The notes beneath the pieces were generated by a model, which did not search any database, was not told where the DNA came from, and was given only the letters and a program-made list of their open reading frames with translations. From a virus, in the IMG/VR virus record IMGVR_UViG_3300008459_005182, positions 1-20,057 of that record: a stretch of 20,057 bases of DNA. One strand, written 5' to 3'. Positions 12,599 to 18,952 of this stretch are shown here, one piece after another. The first letter of the stretch is position 1, and each line of letters opens with the position of its first letter. Both the position numbers and the translations under genes were made by a program.

Positions 12599-13197
12599 AA
12601 CTTCAATTCATGTTTATCGTCTCTAGCAAGGAAATGCTTAGTACGAATAGATTGAGCAATAGAATGCATGAGGATCTGATGACAATCCTCAACAATACCG
12701 TAGTTATGTGAGGGAACGTATACAACATAATCAGCCATCTCATAGTCCATTACATAACCACCATCAAACCCAACAAACGCCATTGTCTCCAAACCCTTTT
12801 GACTAGCAGTACGGAGACCTTTAACAATGTTCTTGGAGTTACCACTAGCAGAGATAGCAATTGCTAATCCACGATTGTTGGGGAATGCTTCAATCTGTTT
12901 AGAGAAGATTTCATCATAACTGTAATCGTTTGCAATGGCTGTAATCAAAGCCATGTTAGAAGCTAAGCTGATAATGTTTGAATGCAAAGGAGTATCGTGC
13001 CTTACTCCTTTAGTATGGTCACACGAGAAGTGTTCGGACAAGGCAGCTGAACCTCCATTACCGAACACATAGATTGGTGCCTGCTCTTTGGCATACATTT
13101 CAATTACTCGATGAGCTTGACTGATACTAGCTCTATCAATCTTACTCAATGCTTCTGTTACACCTGATGCATACACATCAAAGAAAGCCGAACTCAT
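12595..13197 (-). CDS. gmhA: Sedoheptulose-7-phosphate isomerase (GmhA-like SIS protein)
   Basis: 200 residues, the usual length for GmhA. The SIS fold is shown by IYVFGNGGSAALSEHFSCD (around residue 42) and LAIAISASGNSKNIVKGL (around 111), and the C-terminal EDCHQILMHSIAQSI helix carries the E and H expected in the active site. GmhA converts sedoheptulose 7-phosphate to D-glycero-D-manno-heptose 7-phosphate. The gene overlaps hddA upstream by 4 bases. Together with hddA this gives the first two steps of bacterial heptose-nucleotide synthesis from a host pentose-phosphate intermediate. Confidence 0.85.
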   Translation of the reverse strand: MSSAFFDVYASGVTEALSKIDRASISQAHRVIEMYAKEQAPIYVFGNGGSAALSEHFSCDHTKGVRHDTPLHSNIISLASNMALITAIANDYSYDEIFSKQIEAFPNNRGLAIAISASGNSKNIVKGLRTASQKGLETMAFVGFDGGYVMDYEMADYVVYVPSHNYGIVEDCHQILMHSIAQSIRTKHFLARDDKHELKL

Positions 13198-14168
13198 TTA
13201 TTCATCTCCACAACACTACCTTGATTGGTAAAATTAAAATCAAATATATCATAGTTACTTAGGGCTTTGATAACCCTAGCATGGCTCTTAGGAGGAACAT
13301 ACATTAACAAGTAACCTCCACCACCAGCACCCAAAATCTTACCACCCAAAGCACCTGCTTTCATTGCACTACTATACATTTCATCTATTGTAGGGTTAGA
13401 AATGTTATCAGACAACCTCTTTTTGATATCCCATGATTCACCCAACAGCGAACCAAAGTCGTCTAGTTGTCCTTTGAGGAGGAACTTAAACGCGTCCTCC
13501 GCCATAGCAACCATATTAGCAGTATTATCCACGTTAACCACATTTTTAAGTCCCTTCACTTGCTTTTCTAAAACAGATGAGGCTTGTCTCGTGATCCCTG
13601 TATTAAAACAAATAAGATTATCATTCAAACGAGAGGCTGCGTCTGTTGTTATATTGACTGGAATAACAGCCACATCGTCACCTTCAAACGTAATAGCATT
13701 GAATCCACCGAATGCTGCTGCGTATTGATCTTGTTTACCAATTGGTTGCTTGCACTTATCTATCTCGATGTGGCAAGCTAGCTCAGCTAGTTCATAATTG
13801 TTGTATTGAGTTCTGGACATCTCAAGGATTGCCTTTAACAAACCAACAGTGAAGGTAGAAGACGATCCTAGTCCTGTTCCTTTTGTAGGGATGTCAGAGA
13901 ATGAAGCAATCTCTATGTGATTGTTAATACCGTAGTATTGCAATACTTCTCTTACACGATCATGCTTAAGCTGAGATGAATAATCAACAATTTCAATCTC
14001 CGAGTACATAACTTTTGTATGTGGTGTACGTGTTCCATTAGCAGCAATGTAGATTGGTCTATCAATAGTTGTTGATATAACCAATCCTCGATTGTTCTTA
14101 TAAAACTGAGGAATGTCACTTCCTCCTCCAAAGAAGCTAACCCTCAGAGGTGTCTTTGTAATAATCAT
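13194..14168 (-). CDS. hddA: GHMP kinase, D-glycero-alpha-D-manno-heptose-7-phosphate kinase (HddA-like)
   Basis: 324 residues. It begins TKTPLRVSFFGGGSDIPQFY, a close fit to HddA-type kinases, with the GHMP ATP loop GTGLGSSSTFTVGLL near residue 97, GKQDQYAAAFGG near 143, and a C-terminal GGKILGAGGGGYLL motif near 272. The predicted reaction is phosphorylation of heptose 7-phosphate at C1, giving the 1,7-bisphosphate. ATGA overlaps join it to the glycosyltransferase upstream and gmhA downstream. A fucokinase-like or other sugar kinase role is the main alternative, but the gmhA neighbour supports heptose. Confidence 0.85.
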   Translation of the reverse strand: MIITKTPLRVSFFGGGSDIPQFYKNNRGLVISTTIDRPIYIAANGTRTPHTKVMYSEIEIVDYSSQLKHDRVREVLQYYGINNHIEIASFSDIPTKGTGLGSSSTFTVGLLKAILEMSRTQYNNYELAELACHIEIDKCKQPIGKQDQYAAAFGGFNAITFEGDDVAVIPVNITTDAASRLNDNLICFNTGITRQASSVLEKQVKGLKNVVNVDNTANMVAMAEDAFKFLLKGQLDDFGSLLGESWDIKKRLSDNISNPTIDEMYSSAMKAGALGGKILGAGGGGYLLMYVPPKSHARVIKALSNYDIFDFNFTNQGSVVEMNK

Positions 14169-15160
14169 TTTACTTTATAGTGAAACATCGGACCATCATC
14201 TTTAGGAGGCTTGCGATTCTCTTCAGGATAACGAGCTTTCAACGAGTTTAACACATCTTCCCATTGACCAGAGATCTTACTCCAGTTGTATCTGCTATCA
14301 GCATACATCTTAACAAACTTTAAGTAGTTCTGCATATCATCGTTGTTAACAACTTCAATGGCATGATCCAAAGCATGGTAGAACTTATTGACGTGCACTT
14401 GAGGATCTTGATCCCATTGGTATTGGAATGTCAATCCACCAGCAGTATCAGACAAACCAGCTAGGTTAGGATGAACACACATCAGTCCAGCACTCATTGC
14501 CTCAATAACGCTGCGACTGTTGCACTCAGACCAAATAGAAGGATAAGCAAGGATGTGGCTTTTCTGTAAATGACTACGTACAGTGTCATTATCAGCGAAT
14601 CCATGATAAGTGACTTTCGGATGGTTTTTAAGTTTTTCAAACAAGCTAGCATATCGCTTATCAGCTTCATCCCAACCGTAAATTGCAAAACTAGAAAAAA
14701 CATCAAGGTGGATGTTGTCATACTTTTCACATAGCTTCTCAAAAACAGGATATAACAGTTCCAACCCACGTTGCGGGGTTGATGTATAGATCAACCGAAT
14801 TTCTTCCTTAGACTTAGGAATAAGCGGGATAGGATCGATTGGAGTCTCGATCACAACACACTTATCATCTTGAGGAATACCTAACTTGGTGATGTACTGA
14901 TTGTATTGCCAATGGCCACAGAATACTAATTTGTGGAAACGGTCACGACTAGACTCATCCTTCAAGTGACTAGTTTCTGGATCTTCTGGTAAGTCGTGTA
15001 ACCAGTAAACACGAATCTTATCTTCTTCGATCTTACGAACACGTGAGCAGATCACCTGAAAGTCATCAGCTAGTCCTTCCGGTAGACGTTCTGCCAGTCC
15101 ACGCTTAACCATTTCAGTCCCACCTTTGGACTTAATCGAAATTTCATTCTCTTCAAACAT
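14165..15160 (-). CDS. Glycosyltransferase, GT4-like (GT-B fold)
   Basis: 331 residues. An N-terminal acceptor-domain segment begins SIKSKGGTEMV. The C-terminal nucleotide-sugar domain starts near residue 120 (IRLIYTSTPQRGLELL) and contains YHGFADNDTVRSHLQKSHILAYPSIWSECNSRSVIEAMSAG in pieces: the WSE and E--S-GL elements are the E-x7-E donor-binding motif of GT4 enzymes. No membrane segment, so cytoplasmic. It probably transfers the sugar made by the surrounding operon. The acceptor could be host LPS, virion protein or phage DNA. It overlaps galE by 8 bases and hddA by 4. Confidence 0.8.
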   Translation of the reverse strand: MFEENEISIKSKGGTEMVKRGLAERLPEGLADDFQVICSRVRKIEEDKIRVYWLHDLPEDPETSHLKDESSRDRFHKLVFCGHWQYNQYITKLGIPQDDKCVVIETPIDPIPLIPKSKEEIRLIYTSTPQRGLELLYPVFEKLCEKYDNIHLDVFSSFAIYGWDEADKRYASLFEKLKNHPKVTYHGFADNDTVRSHLQKSHILAYPSIWSECNSRSVIEAMSAGLMCVHPNLAGLSDTAGGLTFQYQWDQDPQVHVNKFYHALDHAIEVVNNDDMQNYLKFVKMYADSRYNWSKISGQWEDVLNSLKARYPEENRKPPKDDGPMFHYKVK

Positions 15161-16088
15161 TTAACTTCCTTGCTTCAATAGCATCATTAATCATATCTTC
15201 AATCAGATGGTGTTGGTATACGAATCCTGTATCTTCCCTGAACTTATCAGGATTAGCAACAAGATAAGCTGGATCGCCTTGACGCTTATCAACAAAGTCA
15301 TACTGACGATGTCCAGTTACATGATAGTACTTCTCAACCATCTCCAATACTGATGTACCAACTCCCAATCCTAGATTGTAAGGACGGTATCCTGGTTGTT
15401 TAATTGATTCGTAAGCATGAATCATTGCACGGCAAATGTCAACAACGTGGACATAATCTCTAACACAGGTACCATCCGGTGTATCGTACAGTTCACCATA
15501 GATCTTGAAGTTGACTTTATCTTTATGAGCCTGGATCAGTCTGCTGATTATATGAGGAGTGTTATCTTGAATTCCAACATCCCCATAGCTTCCTGCTACA
15601 TTGAAGAACCGAAAACACGTTATAGGCGTGTTAAACACGTTACAATACGCTTCAATCACCTGCTCACTCATCCACTTACTGAGTCCGTAGTTGTTAGGTG
15701 AGTCTTTGTGGAAGTCTTCTTTAATCGGAGTCTTATTGTAGTTAGGAGCATAGACAGCAGCGCTGCTTGCATAGACAACCCTAGGCATCTTATGACCTTG
15801 TCCTAATTTTACTAACATCTTGGAAGTATTACCAACATTGTTGACAAAGTAACTCATTGGATCATAAGCACTAGGACCCAGAAGACTATTAGCTGCTAAG
15901 TGAAAGATGCCATCTACTTCATGAGGAGTATATTGTGAGAAACATATGCTAAGGTCTTCATCAGCATATTCAGACTTTTTGCTGTAATCAGTGTCCATAC
16001 CAATGACATAGTATCCTTGTTCTCTTAACATCTTACAGAGAGCTGATCCAATGTAACCTCGATGACCAGTAACTAAAATCTTTTTCAT
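15153..16088 (-). CDS. galE: NAD-dependent UDP-glucose 4-epimerase-like enzyme (GalE)
   Basis: 311 residues. A short-chain dehydrogenase fold is shown by TGHRGYIG (Rossmann glycine loop, residues 7-14), YASSAAVYAP (catalytic Ser region near 106-115), YGLSK (Tyr/Lys pair near 133-137), RFFNVAG and the GalE-like C-terminal blocks RDYVHVVDI and KRQGDPAYLVA. It is most like UDP-hexose 4-epimerases, a little shorter than the usual 330-340 residues. In this operon it could instead act on a nucleotide-heptose. The start overlaps the nucleotidyltransferase stop (ATGA) and its stop region overlaps the glycosyltransferase start. Confidence 0.85.
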   Translation of the reverse strand: MKKILVTGHRGYIGSALCKMLREQGYYVIGMDTDYSKKSEYADEDLSICFSQYTPHEVDGIFHLAANSLLGPSAYDPMSYFVNNVGNTSKMLVKLGQGHKMPRVVYASSAAVYAPNYNKTPIKEDFHKDSPNNYGLSKWMSEQVIEAYCNVFNTPITCFRFFNVAGSYGDVGIQDNTPHIISRLIQAHKDKVNFKIYGELYDTPDGTCVRDYVHVVDICRAMIHAYESIKQPGYRPYNLGLGVGTSVLEMVEKYYHVTGHRQYDFVDKRQGDPAYLVANPDKFREDTGFVYQHHLIEDMINDAIEARKLNV

Positions 16089-16612
16089 TTTTTAGTGTAT
16101 CCTAAGTCAATAGCTGATGTACCATTGAGACCATTATAAAATGCTGAAGGATGCAATGGAAGATCAGAAATGTTAATTGATCCTGTTTTAGGTTTACTGT
16201 TTTCAATAGTGGATGCGATCACTCTACTTCTCAAATCTGAAGTGCTGAAGCTGTGCATCCGAGAGTTAAAAACAATGGGGTGGACATCAAGATGTCTACC
16301 AGTAAAGTCTTTATCTTTGTGATCCTCACCAACAAACCTAACACTGATTGGAAGTGTCTTTAGAAGGTCCAATAGATCTGCTTCAGTGTTGTATACAATT
16401 ACATCATCAATGTACCTAATTGCATGCAATTGGATTTGACGTTCAACAATAGATTGAACAGGCTTATTCTTTTCGGGACGATCAATTGAAGGATCATTCT
16501 GCAGTCCTACAATTAGATGATCACATTGGTTTTTTACTTCTTCAAACATTAACATATGACCAGCATGACATAGGTCAAATGTACCGCAAGTAAATCCAAT
16601 CTTATATTTCAT
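16085..16612 (-). CDS. Cytidylyltransferase-fold nucleotidyltransferase (TagD/HldE C-domain-like)
   Basis: 175 residues from the ATG at 16612, which has AGGTGAG just upstream; a GTG at 16621 is the alternative. FTCGTFDLCHAGHMLMFEE contains the HxGH nucleotide-binding motif, and HSFSTSDLRSRV near residue 123 is the ISTT-like motif of TagD and of the RfaE/HldE C-terminal domain. VGEDHKDKDFTG matches the TagD region. Such enzymes activate glycerol 3-phosphate with CTP, or heptose 1-phosphate with ATP. With gmhA and hddA downstream, heptose 1-phosphate is the likely substrate. The tail after residue 140 is of unknown role. Confidence 0.8.
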   Translation of the reverse strand: MKYKIGFTCGTFDLCHAGHMLMFEEVKNQCDHLIVGLQNDPSIDRPEKNKPVQSIVERQIQLHAIRYIDDVIVYNTEADLLDLLKTLPISVRFVGEDHKDKDFTGRHLDVHPIVFNSRMHSFSTSDLRSRVIASTIENSKPKTGSINISDLPLHPSAFYNGLNGTSAIDLGYTKK

Positions 16613-16613
16613 A

Positions 16614-16886
16614 TCACTCACCTAGACTAAAATTAACATAAATTAACGAGGAAATTTTGAATGATCTCCACTCCCCTTTATCTATATCCCAACAAGGAAC
16701 GATGTCTAGGTTTTGTACTTTAACCTTTTCTGTCTTCCTCTCATAGGGAACTGCAATGTCTTCTCTCAACGTGCAATTCATAGTACGTTCAGTACCATCA
16801 CTTTTAGTAAAAATGACTTGAACCTTATTGGTTTTCAATACACCAATAAGCCAGTCGTGAGTAGTTTTATCTGCTGTCAAAGACAT
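16614..16886 (-). CDS. WYL_2 / SH3-like small phage protein (90 aa)
   Basis: 90 residues from the ATG at 16886, chosen because GGAGAA lies five bases upstream; the frame is open to 16928 but that extension runs through a terminator hairpin. The pattern LKTNKVQVIFTKSDGTERTMNCTL, then VPCWDIDKGEWRSFKISSL, is the WYL_2 (formerly DUF2693) SH3-like fold found in T4-like phages, thought to bind nucleic acid or regulate. It is the first gene of the sugar operon by position: a strong terminator lies upstream, and its stop touches the nucleotidyltransferase start. Confidence 0.8.
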   Translation of the reverse strand: MSLTADKTTHDWLIGVLKTNKVQVIFTKSDGTERTMNCTLREDIAVPYERKTEKVKVQNLDIVPCWDIDKGEWRSFKISSLIYVNFSLGE

Positions 16887-16900
16887 TACGTTTCTCCAAT

Positions 16901-16923
16901 AAAAAAGGGACCGAAGTCCCTTT
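16901..16923 (-). terminator. Rho-independent terminator with UUCG loop
   Basis: The minus strand reads AAAGGGAC, loop TTCG, GTCCCTTT, with the T run continuing to six. The 8-bp stem (including A-T pairs) and the UUCG tetraloop make this the clearest terminator in the window. It lies 22 bases after the 84-residue gene and ends its transcript; the plus-strand reading also has an A/T-rich flank but shorter T run. Confidence 0.9.
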
Positions 16924-16944
16924 ATCATAAGCCGTCCAAATTAA

Positions 16945-17199
16945 TTAGACAAGACCCAAAGAAGCTGCGCGGTAGCCAGCTGCAATGATTGCACGACTTG
17001 GTGTGCCCAATCGGTACTTCTGAGTCACACGACCTTTAGAGTCTGTGCGAGTGTTCAAGTAGATGGACATGCCATCTTCCAAACGAAGTTGAGAAACAAC
17101 TTTAGTTGGTGATGCAATCTTGAACTGTGAACGAATTTGCTTGCTTGTCAACTCAGCACCGTTAGAGAAAGCAGAAGCGAGGCGTTGTTTTTGTGTCAT
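16945..17199 (-). CDS. Small winged-helix/HTH-like phage protein (84 aa)
   Basis: 84 residues from the ATG at 17199, with TGGAG six bases upstream. The N-terminal half (RLASAFSNGAELTSKQIRSQFKIASPTKVVSQLRLEDG in pieces) reads as a helix, then a helix-turn-helix with an ELTSKQI helix and a recognition helix SPTKVVSQLR. It is followed by a beta-wing-like IYLNTRTDSKGRVTQKYRLG. Proteins with KGRV-KYRLGTPS recur in T4-like cyanophages. DNA binding is likely but unproven. The gene has its own promoter (17248-17275) and its own terminator (16901-16923), unlike its neighbours. That layout fits a regulator made on its own schedule. Confidence 0.75.
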   Translation of the reverse strand: MTQKQRLASAFSNGAELTSKQIRSQFKIASPTKVVSQLRLEDGMSIYLNTRTDSKGRVTQKYRLGTPSRAIIAAGYRAASLGLV

Positions 17200-17222
17200 A
17201 ATAGACTCCATAATAAATTAAT

Positions 17223-17240
17223 AAAAAACTGCATGTGCAG
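17223..17240 (-). promoter_or_regulatory. Leader hairpin with T run (possible attenuator or 5' stabiliser)
   Basis: The minus strand reads CTGCA-CA-TGCAG (17240-17229) followed by six T (17228-17223). The arm length is 5 bp with a two-base centre, so a 4-bp stem with a 4-base loop is more realistic. It begins almost at the expected transcription start of the 84-residue gene, so it could be an attenuator, a 5' stabilising hairpin, or an operator. Confidence 0.35.
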
Positions 17241-17247
17241 AACGTCT

Positions 17248-17275
17248 ATTCTACTCATACTTCAATATAAGTCAA
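17248..17275 (-). promoter_or_regulatory. Sigma70-type promoter for the 84-aa HTH-like gene
   Basis: Minus strand TTGACT (17270-17275), 16-base spacer, TAGAAT (17248-17253). Both hexamers match consensus at five of six positions. Expected start near 17241, giving a leader of about 42 bases to the ATG at 17199. Confidence 0.65.
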
Positions 17276-17283
17276 CAGACCTA

Positions 17284-17481
17284 TTAAAAAGAAGTTTTCA
17301 AAAGAGTGTAACCTTCCTTTGAGAACTTCAGAAAACGAGGACCAACTTTGACAACAAAGAACTGCTTGCCGTCAATGAATTCCTCATTCACAATGTCACC
17401 ACGAGTTACTTCGTTAGTGATGTTGTTCTTAAACCTAACATTAGGTTTTACTTTATATGTTGGACGTTGGTTTGTGTACAT
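17284..17481 (-). CDS. Small phage protein of unknown function (65 aa)
   Basis: 65 residues, basic, with alternating strand-like segments (YKVKPNVRFKNN, KQFFVVKVGPRFLKFSKEG) that suggest a small beta-barrel such as an SH3/OB-like fold. No catalytic residues. The ATG lies 13 bases beyond the CCA end of the tRNA-Arg gene, and no Shine-Dalgarno is obvious in between, so it probably depends on processed read-through RNA from the tRNA. It is followed by the promoter of the 84-residue gene. Function not recognised. Confidence 0.65.
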   Translation of the reverse strand: MYTNQRPTYKVKPNVRFKNNITNEVTRGDIVNEEFIDGKQFFVVKVGPRFLKFSKEGYTLLKTSF

Positions 17482-17493
17482 AATATTAATAGT

Positions 17494-17568
17494 TGGTACC
17501 TCTACCTAGAATCGAACTAGGATCACGGGTTTAGAAGACCCGGGCTTTCTCCATTAAGCTACAGAGGT
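17494..17568 (-). tRNA. tRNA-Arg (anticodon UCU), CCA encoded
   Basis: Minus strand, 75 bases including CCA. The acceptor stem pairs ACCTCTG with TAGAGGT. The D-stem pairs GCTT with AAGC. The anticodon stem CGGGT/ACCCG encloses loop CTTCTAA (anticodon TCT, reading AGA/AGG). The T-arm is CCTAG-TTCGATT-CTAGG. Discriminator A is followed by encoded CCA (17496-17494). AGA/AGG-decoding tRNAs commonly compensate for AT-rich phage codon use. Its 5' part overlaps the end of the HNH reading frame. Confidence 0.93.
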
Positions 17569-17970
17569 GATTCTTCCACTATGTACTTTCCTATGGCAAT
17601 TTGCACAAAGAACAGTACACTTATTGATTTCTTTTAGTATTTTATCCCAAGAACCAAAAACAGTCAACGAACTTAACTCACCCTCTTTTGTTGATGGATC
17701 AATATGATGGAGATCAAGACATTCAACGGCATTTTCACCACACAATGAACATCGTTGAGTACTCTTCCATGCTTGATACCTAACCCTCAAATCTTTTTTA
17801 TATGCTCTTACACGATCTTTTTGTTTCTGATTTTCACCAGAATTATAATAGGTCTTATTGTAAGAATTATAACACTCTCTACACTTGGATTGATACTGAC
17901 CTTTTTGTTTATTTCGAAACGAAAAAAGATCTAACGATTTTACTTCTTTGCAAACAGTACATTGTTTCAT
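17554..17970 (-). CDS. HNH homing-type endonuclease next to the tRNA
   Basis: 138 residues. Two zinc-like CxxC pairs are present (C4/C7 and C30/C33), then the HNH core: CSLCG (C74/C77), LDLHHIDP (H88/H89), NKCTVLCANCHRKVH (C122, N124, C125, H126, H130). It is a free-standing phage HNH endonuclease, probably a homing enzyme. The last four codons (TCT GTA GCT TAA) lie in the acceptor and D-arm of the tRNA-Arg, so the tRNA supplies its stop codon. Upstream, a late-type promoter lies inside a hairpin covering the ribosome site (17971-18007). GGGAAG precedes the ATG. Confidence 0.85.
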   Translation of the reverse strand: MKQCTVCKEVKSLDLFSFRNKQKGQYQSKCRECYNSYNKTYYNSGENQKQKDRVRAYKKDLRVRYQAWKSTQRCSLCGENAVECLDLHHIDPSTKEGELSSLTVFGSWDKILKEINKCTVLCANCHRKVHSGRITSVA

Positions 17971-18007
17971 AAACTTCCCTTCTAATATATTTAGAATTTA
18001 GAAGTTT
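17971..18007 (-). promoter_or_regulatory. Ribosome-site-sequestering hairpin upstream of the HNH gene
   Basis: Minus strand: outer arm AAACTTC (18001-18007) pairs with GAAGTTT (17971-17977), which lies directly before the ATG. Inner arm TTCTAA (17991-17996) pairs with TTAGAA (17980-17985) around loop ATATA. The Shine-Dalgarno GAAGGGAAG is locked between and within the right arms. The outer left arm is the last codons of the RuvC-like gene, so only read-through RNA can fold this way. Confidence 0.6.
17988..17995 (-). promoter_or_regulatory. T4-type late promoter match (TCTAAATA) for the HNH gene
   Basis: The minus strand reads TCTAAATA, 7 of 8 matches to TATAAATA and identical to 2099-2106. 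It overlaps the left arm and loop of the hairpin at 17971-18007. A start near 17982 would give a leader of about 12 bases that contains the Shine-Dalgarno but lacks both left arms. Confidence 0.55.
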
Positions 18008-18555
18008 TCAAGGATATTGTTTCCGTATTTGCAAATGTAATAGCTGTCAATAATATCTGAACTAGGATTCCATTGCTTATCTGTTAAGTTAAGCTCCAAC
18101 TTAGGATTATATCCAGTTTCATTAATGAAGGCAACTTGCATATCTTCTTTGTTCGCGTTTCCTCTTCCGGTTGCGAACTTCTTTATTTGTGTTGGTGCAA
18201 TAGGAGTTACTTCATAATTGGACATCCACATCTTATATTTCAGTACACCACAGTTCTCTGCAATATGGAACACACGTCCAGTAGCTGCAAAGGCATAGTC
18301 CTCGATGTAAACCTTATCAACGTGATGAATGGAGAGACATTTTAACACCCAGTTAGAAATGTTATGATATCTTTGTTCCTGACAGAAGTAAGGCTCCATA
18401 GGTGCACCAACCAAATTGTGGTTGTAGTACTTACCATTTTTCTTTCTATCCGTTAAAAAATAAAAAGTACAATCTTTGTAGTTGAAATTATTACCAGTGT
18501 AGATACAAACAGATGGTGATGATAAGGAAAAATCAATCCCAGCTATCTTCTTCAT
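17998..18555 (-). CDS. RuvC-like Holliday junction resolvase
   Basis: 185 residues with an RNase H-like fold. GIDFS (D8) opens the first strand, VYIEDYAFAATG (E85) the fourth, and SSDIIDSYYI (D167, D170) gives the C-terminal acidic residues, the D-E-D-D pattern of RuvC nucleases. PTQIKKFATGRGNANKEDM is the conserved linking segment, and NANK is RuvC-like. It probably resolves branched phage DNA before packaging, the job done by endonuclease VII in T4. The start overlaps the end of the acidic zinc-ribbon gene by 23 bases. A poly-Glu/Lys-like GAAGAAGA run serves as a purine-rich ribosome site. Confidence 0.85.
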   Translation of the reverse strand: MKKIAGIDFSLSSPSVCIYTGNNFNYKDCTFYFLTDRKKNGKYYNHNLVGAPMEPYFCQEQRYHNISNWVLKCLSIHHVDKVYIEDYAFAATGRVFHIAENCGVLKYKMWMSNYEVTPIAPTQIKKFATGRGNANKEDMQVAFINETGYNPKLELNLTDKQWNPSSDIIDSYYICKYGNNILENF

Positions 18556-18706
18556 CTTCTTCTTCGTCTAGATCTTCTAGATCTAGTTCTGAACCACAAT
18601 AAGGACAGAAGCTGATACTATCATCAGTCTCTCCAACTGGTTCAACAACAAATTCAGCATCACATTCGTAACATACGTGTTCAATACTGTCTTTATGGTC
18701 TAGCAT
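18533..18706 (-). CDS. Small zinc-ribbon protein with acidic tail (57 aa)
   Basis: 57 residues with CYEC (12-15) and CPYCG (34-38), a two-knuckle zinc ribbon, followed by a strongly acidic tail (about 14 Asp/Glu in the last 20 residues). The start is fixed by AGGAGG four bases upstream. The end overlaps the RuvC-like gene by 23 bases. An acidic tail can mimic DNA or bind a basic partner, so a role as partner of the resolvase or of RNA polymerase is possible but speculative. Confidence 0.75.
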   Translation of the reverse strand: MLDHKDSIEHVCYECDAEFVVEPVGETDDSISFCPYCGSELDLEDLDEEEDEEDSWD

Positions 18707-18715
18707 ACAACCTCC

Positions 18716-18952
18716 TTATGCTACTGATAGTAAAGCAGATGCTACTGATACAATCCATCTACTTGCGTTTTCATCGTCAGCTAAATGCTGAGCTGCTTTA
18801 ACACTTGCAATCTCTTTGACAAGATATTCAAACTCCTCACGTGACATTAGTTGGTTATTGTATTGATCAACGATCAACATCATTTCATATGATAAAGTAC
18901 CCAACTTAGTGGGTTCTTGAGCTGCTTCTCTCAAAGCTTCTAAAGCTGTCAT
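18716..18952 (-). CDS. Conserved small helical phage protein (78 aa)
   Basis: 78 residues, alpha-helical: LSYEMMLIVDQYNNQLMSREEFEYLVKEIA, then AAQHLADDENASRWIVSVASALLSV. Similar small proteins with SREE-EYL-KEIA and LADDE-A-RWIV patterns occur in T4-like phages; no role is known. The hydrophobic C-terminal segment is not long enough for a clear membrane helix. ATGA couples it to the lipoprotein gene upstream (18949-18952), and its stop lies nine bases before the zinc-ribbon start codon. Confidence 0.7.
   Translation of the reverse strand: MTALEALREAAQEPTKLGTLSYEMMLIVDQYNNQLMSREEFEYLVKEIASVKAAQHLADDENASRWIVSVASALLSVA

Noticed and set aside
13402-13728. Plus-strand ORF of 108 codons opposite hddA
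   Set aside because: Antisense to a clear GHMP kinase; serine/leucine-rich shadow with no ribosome site.
14494-14769. Minus-strand ORF in a shifted frame inside the glycosyltransferase gene
   Set aside because: Same strand but another frame within a well-supported gene; no start signal and no conserved motif.
15417-15701. Plus-strand ORF opposite galE
   Set aside because: Antisense to conserved GalE motifs; no promoter or ribosome site.
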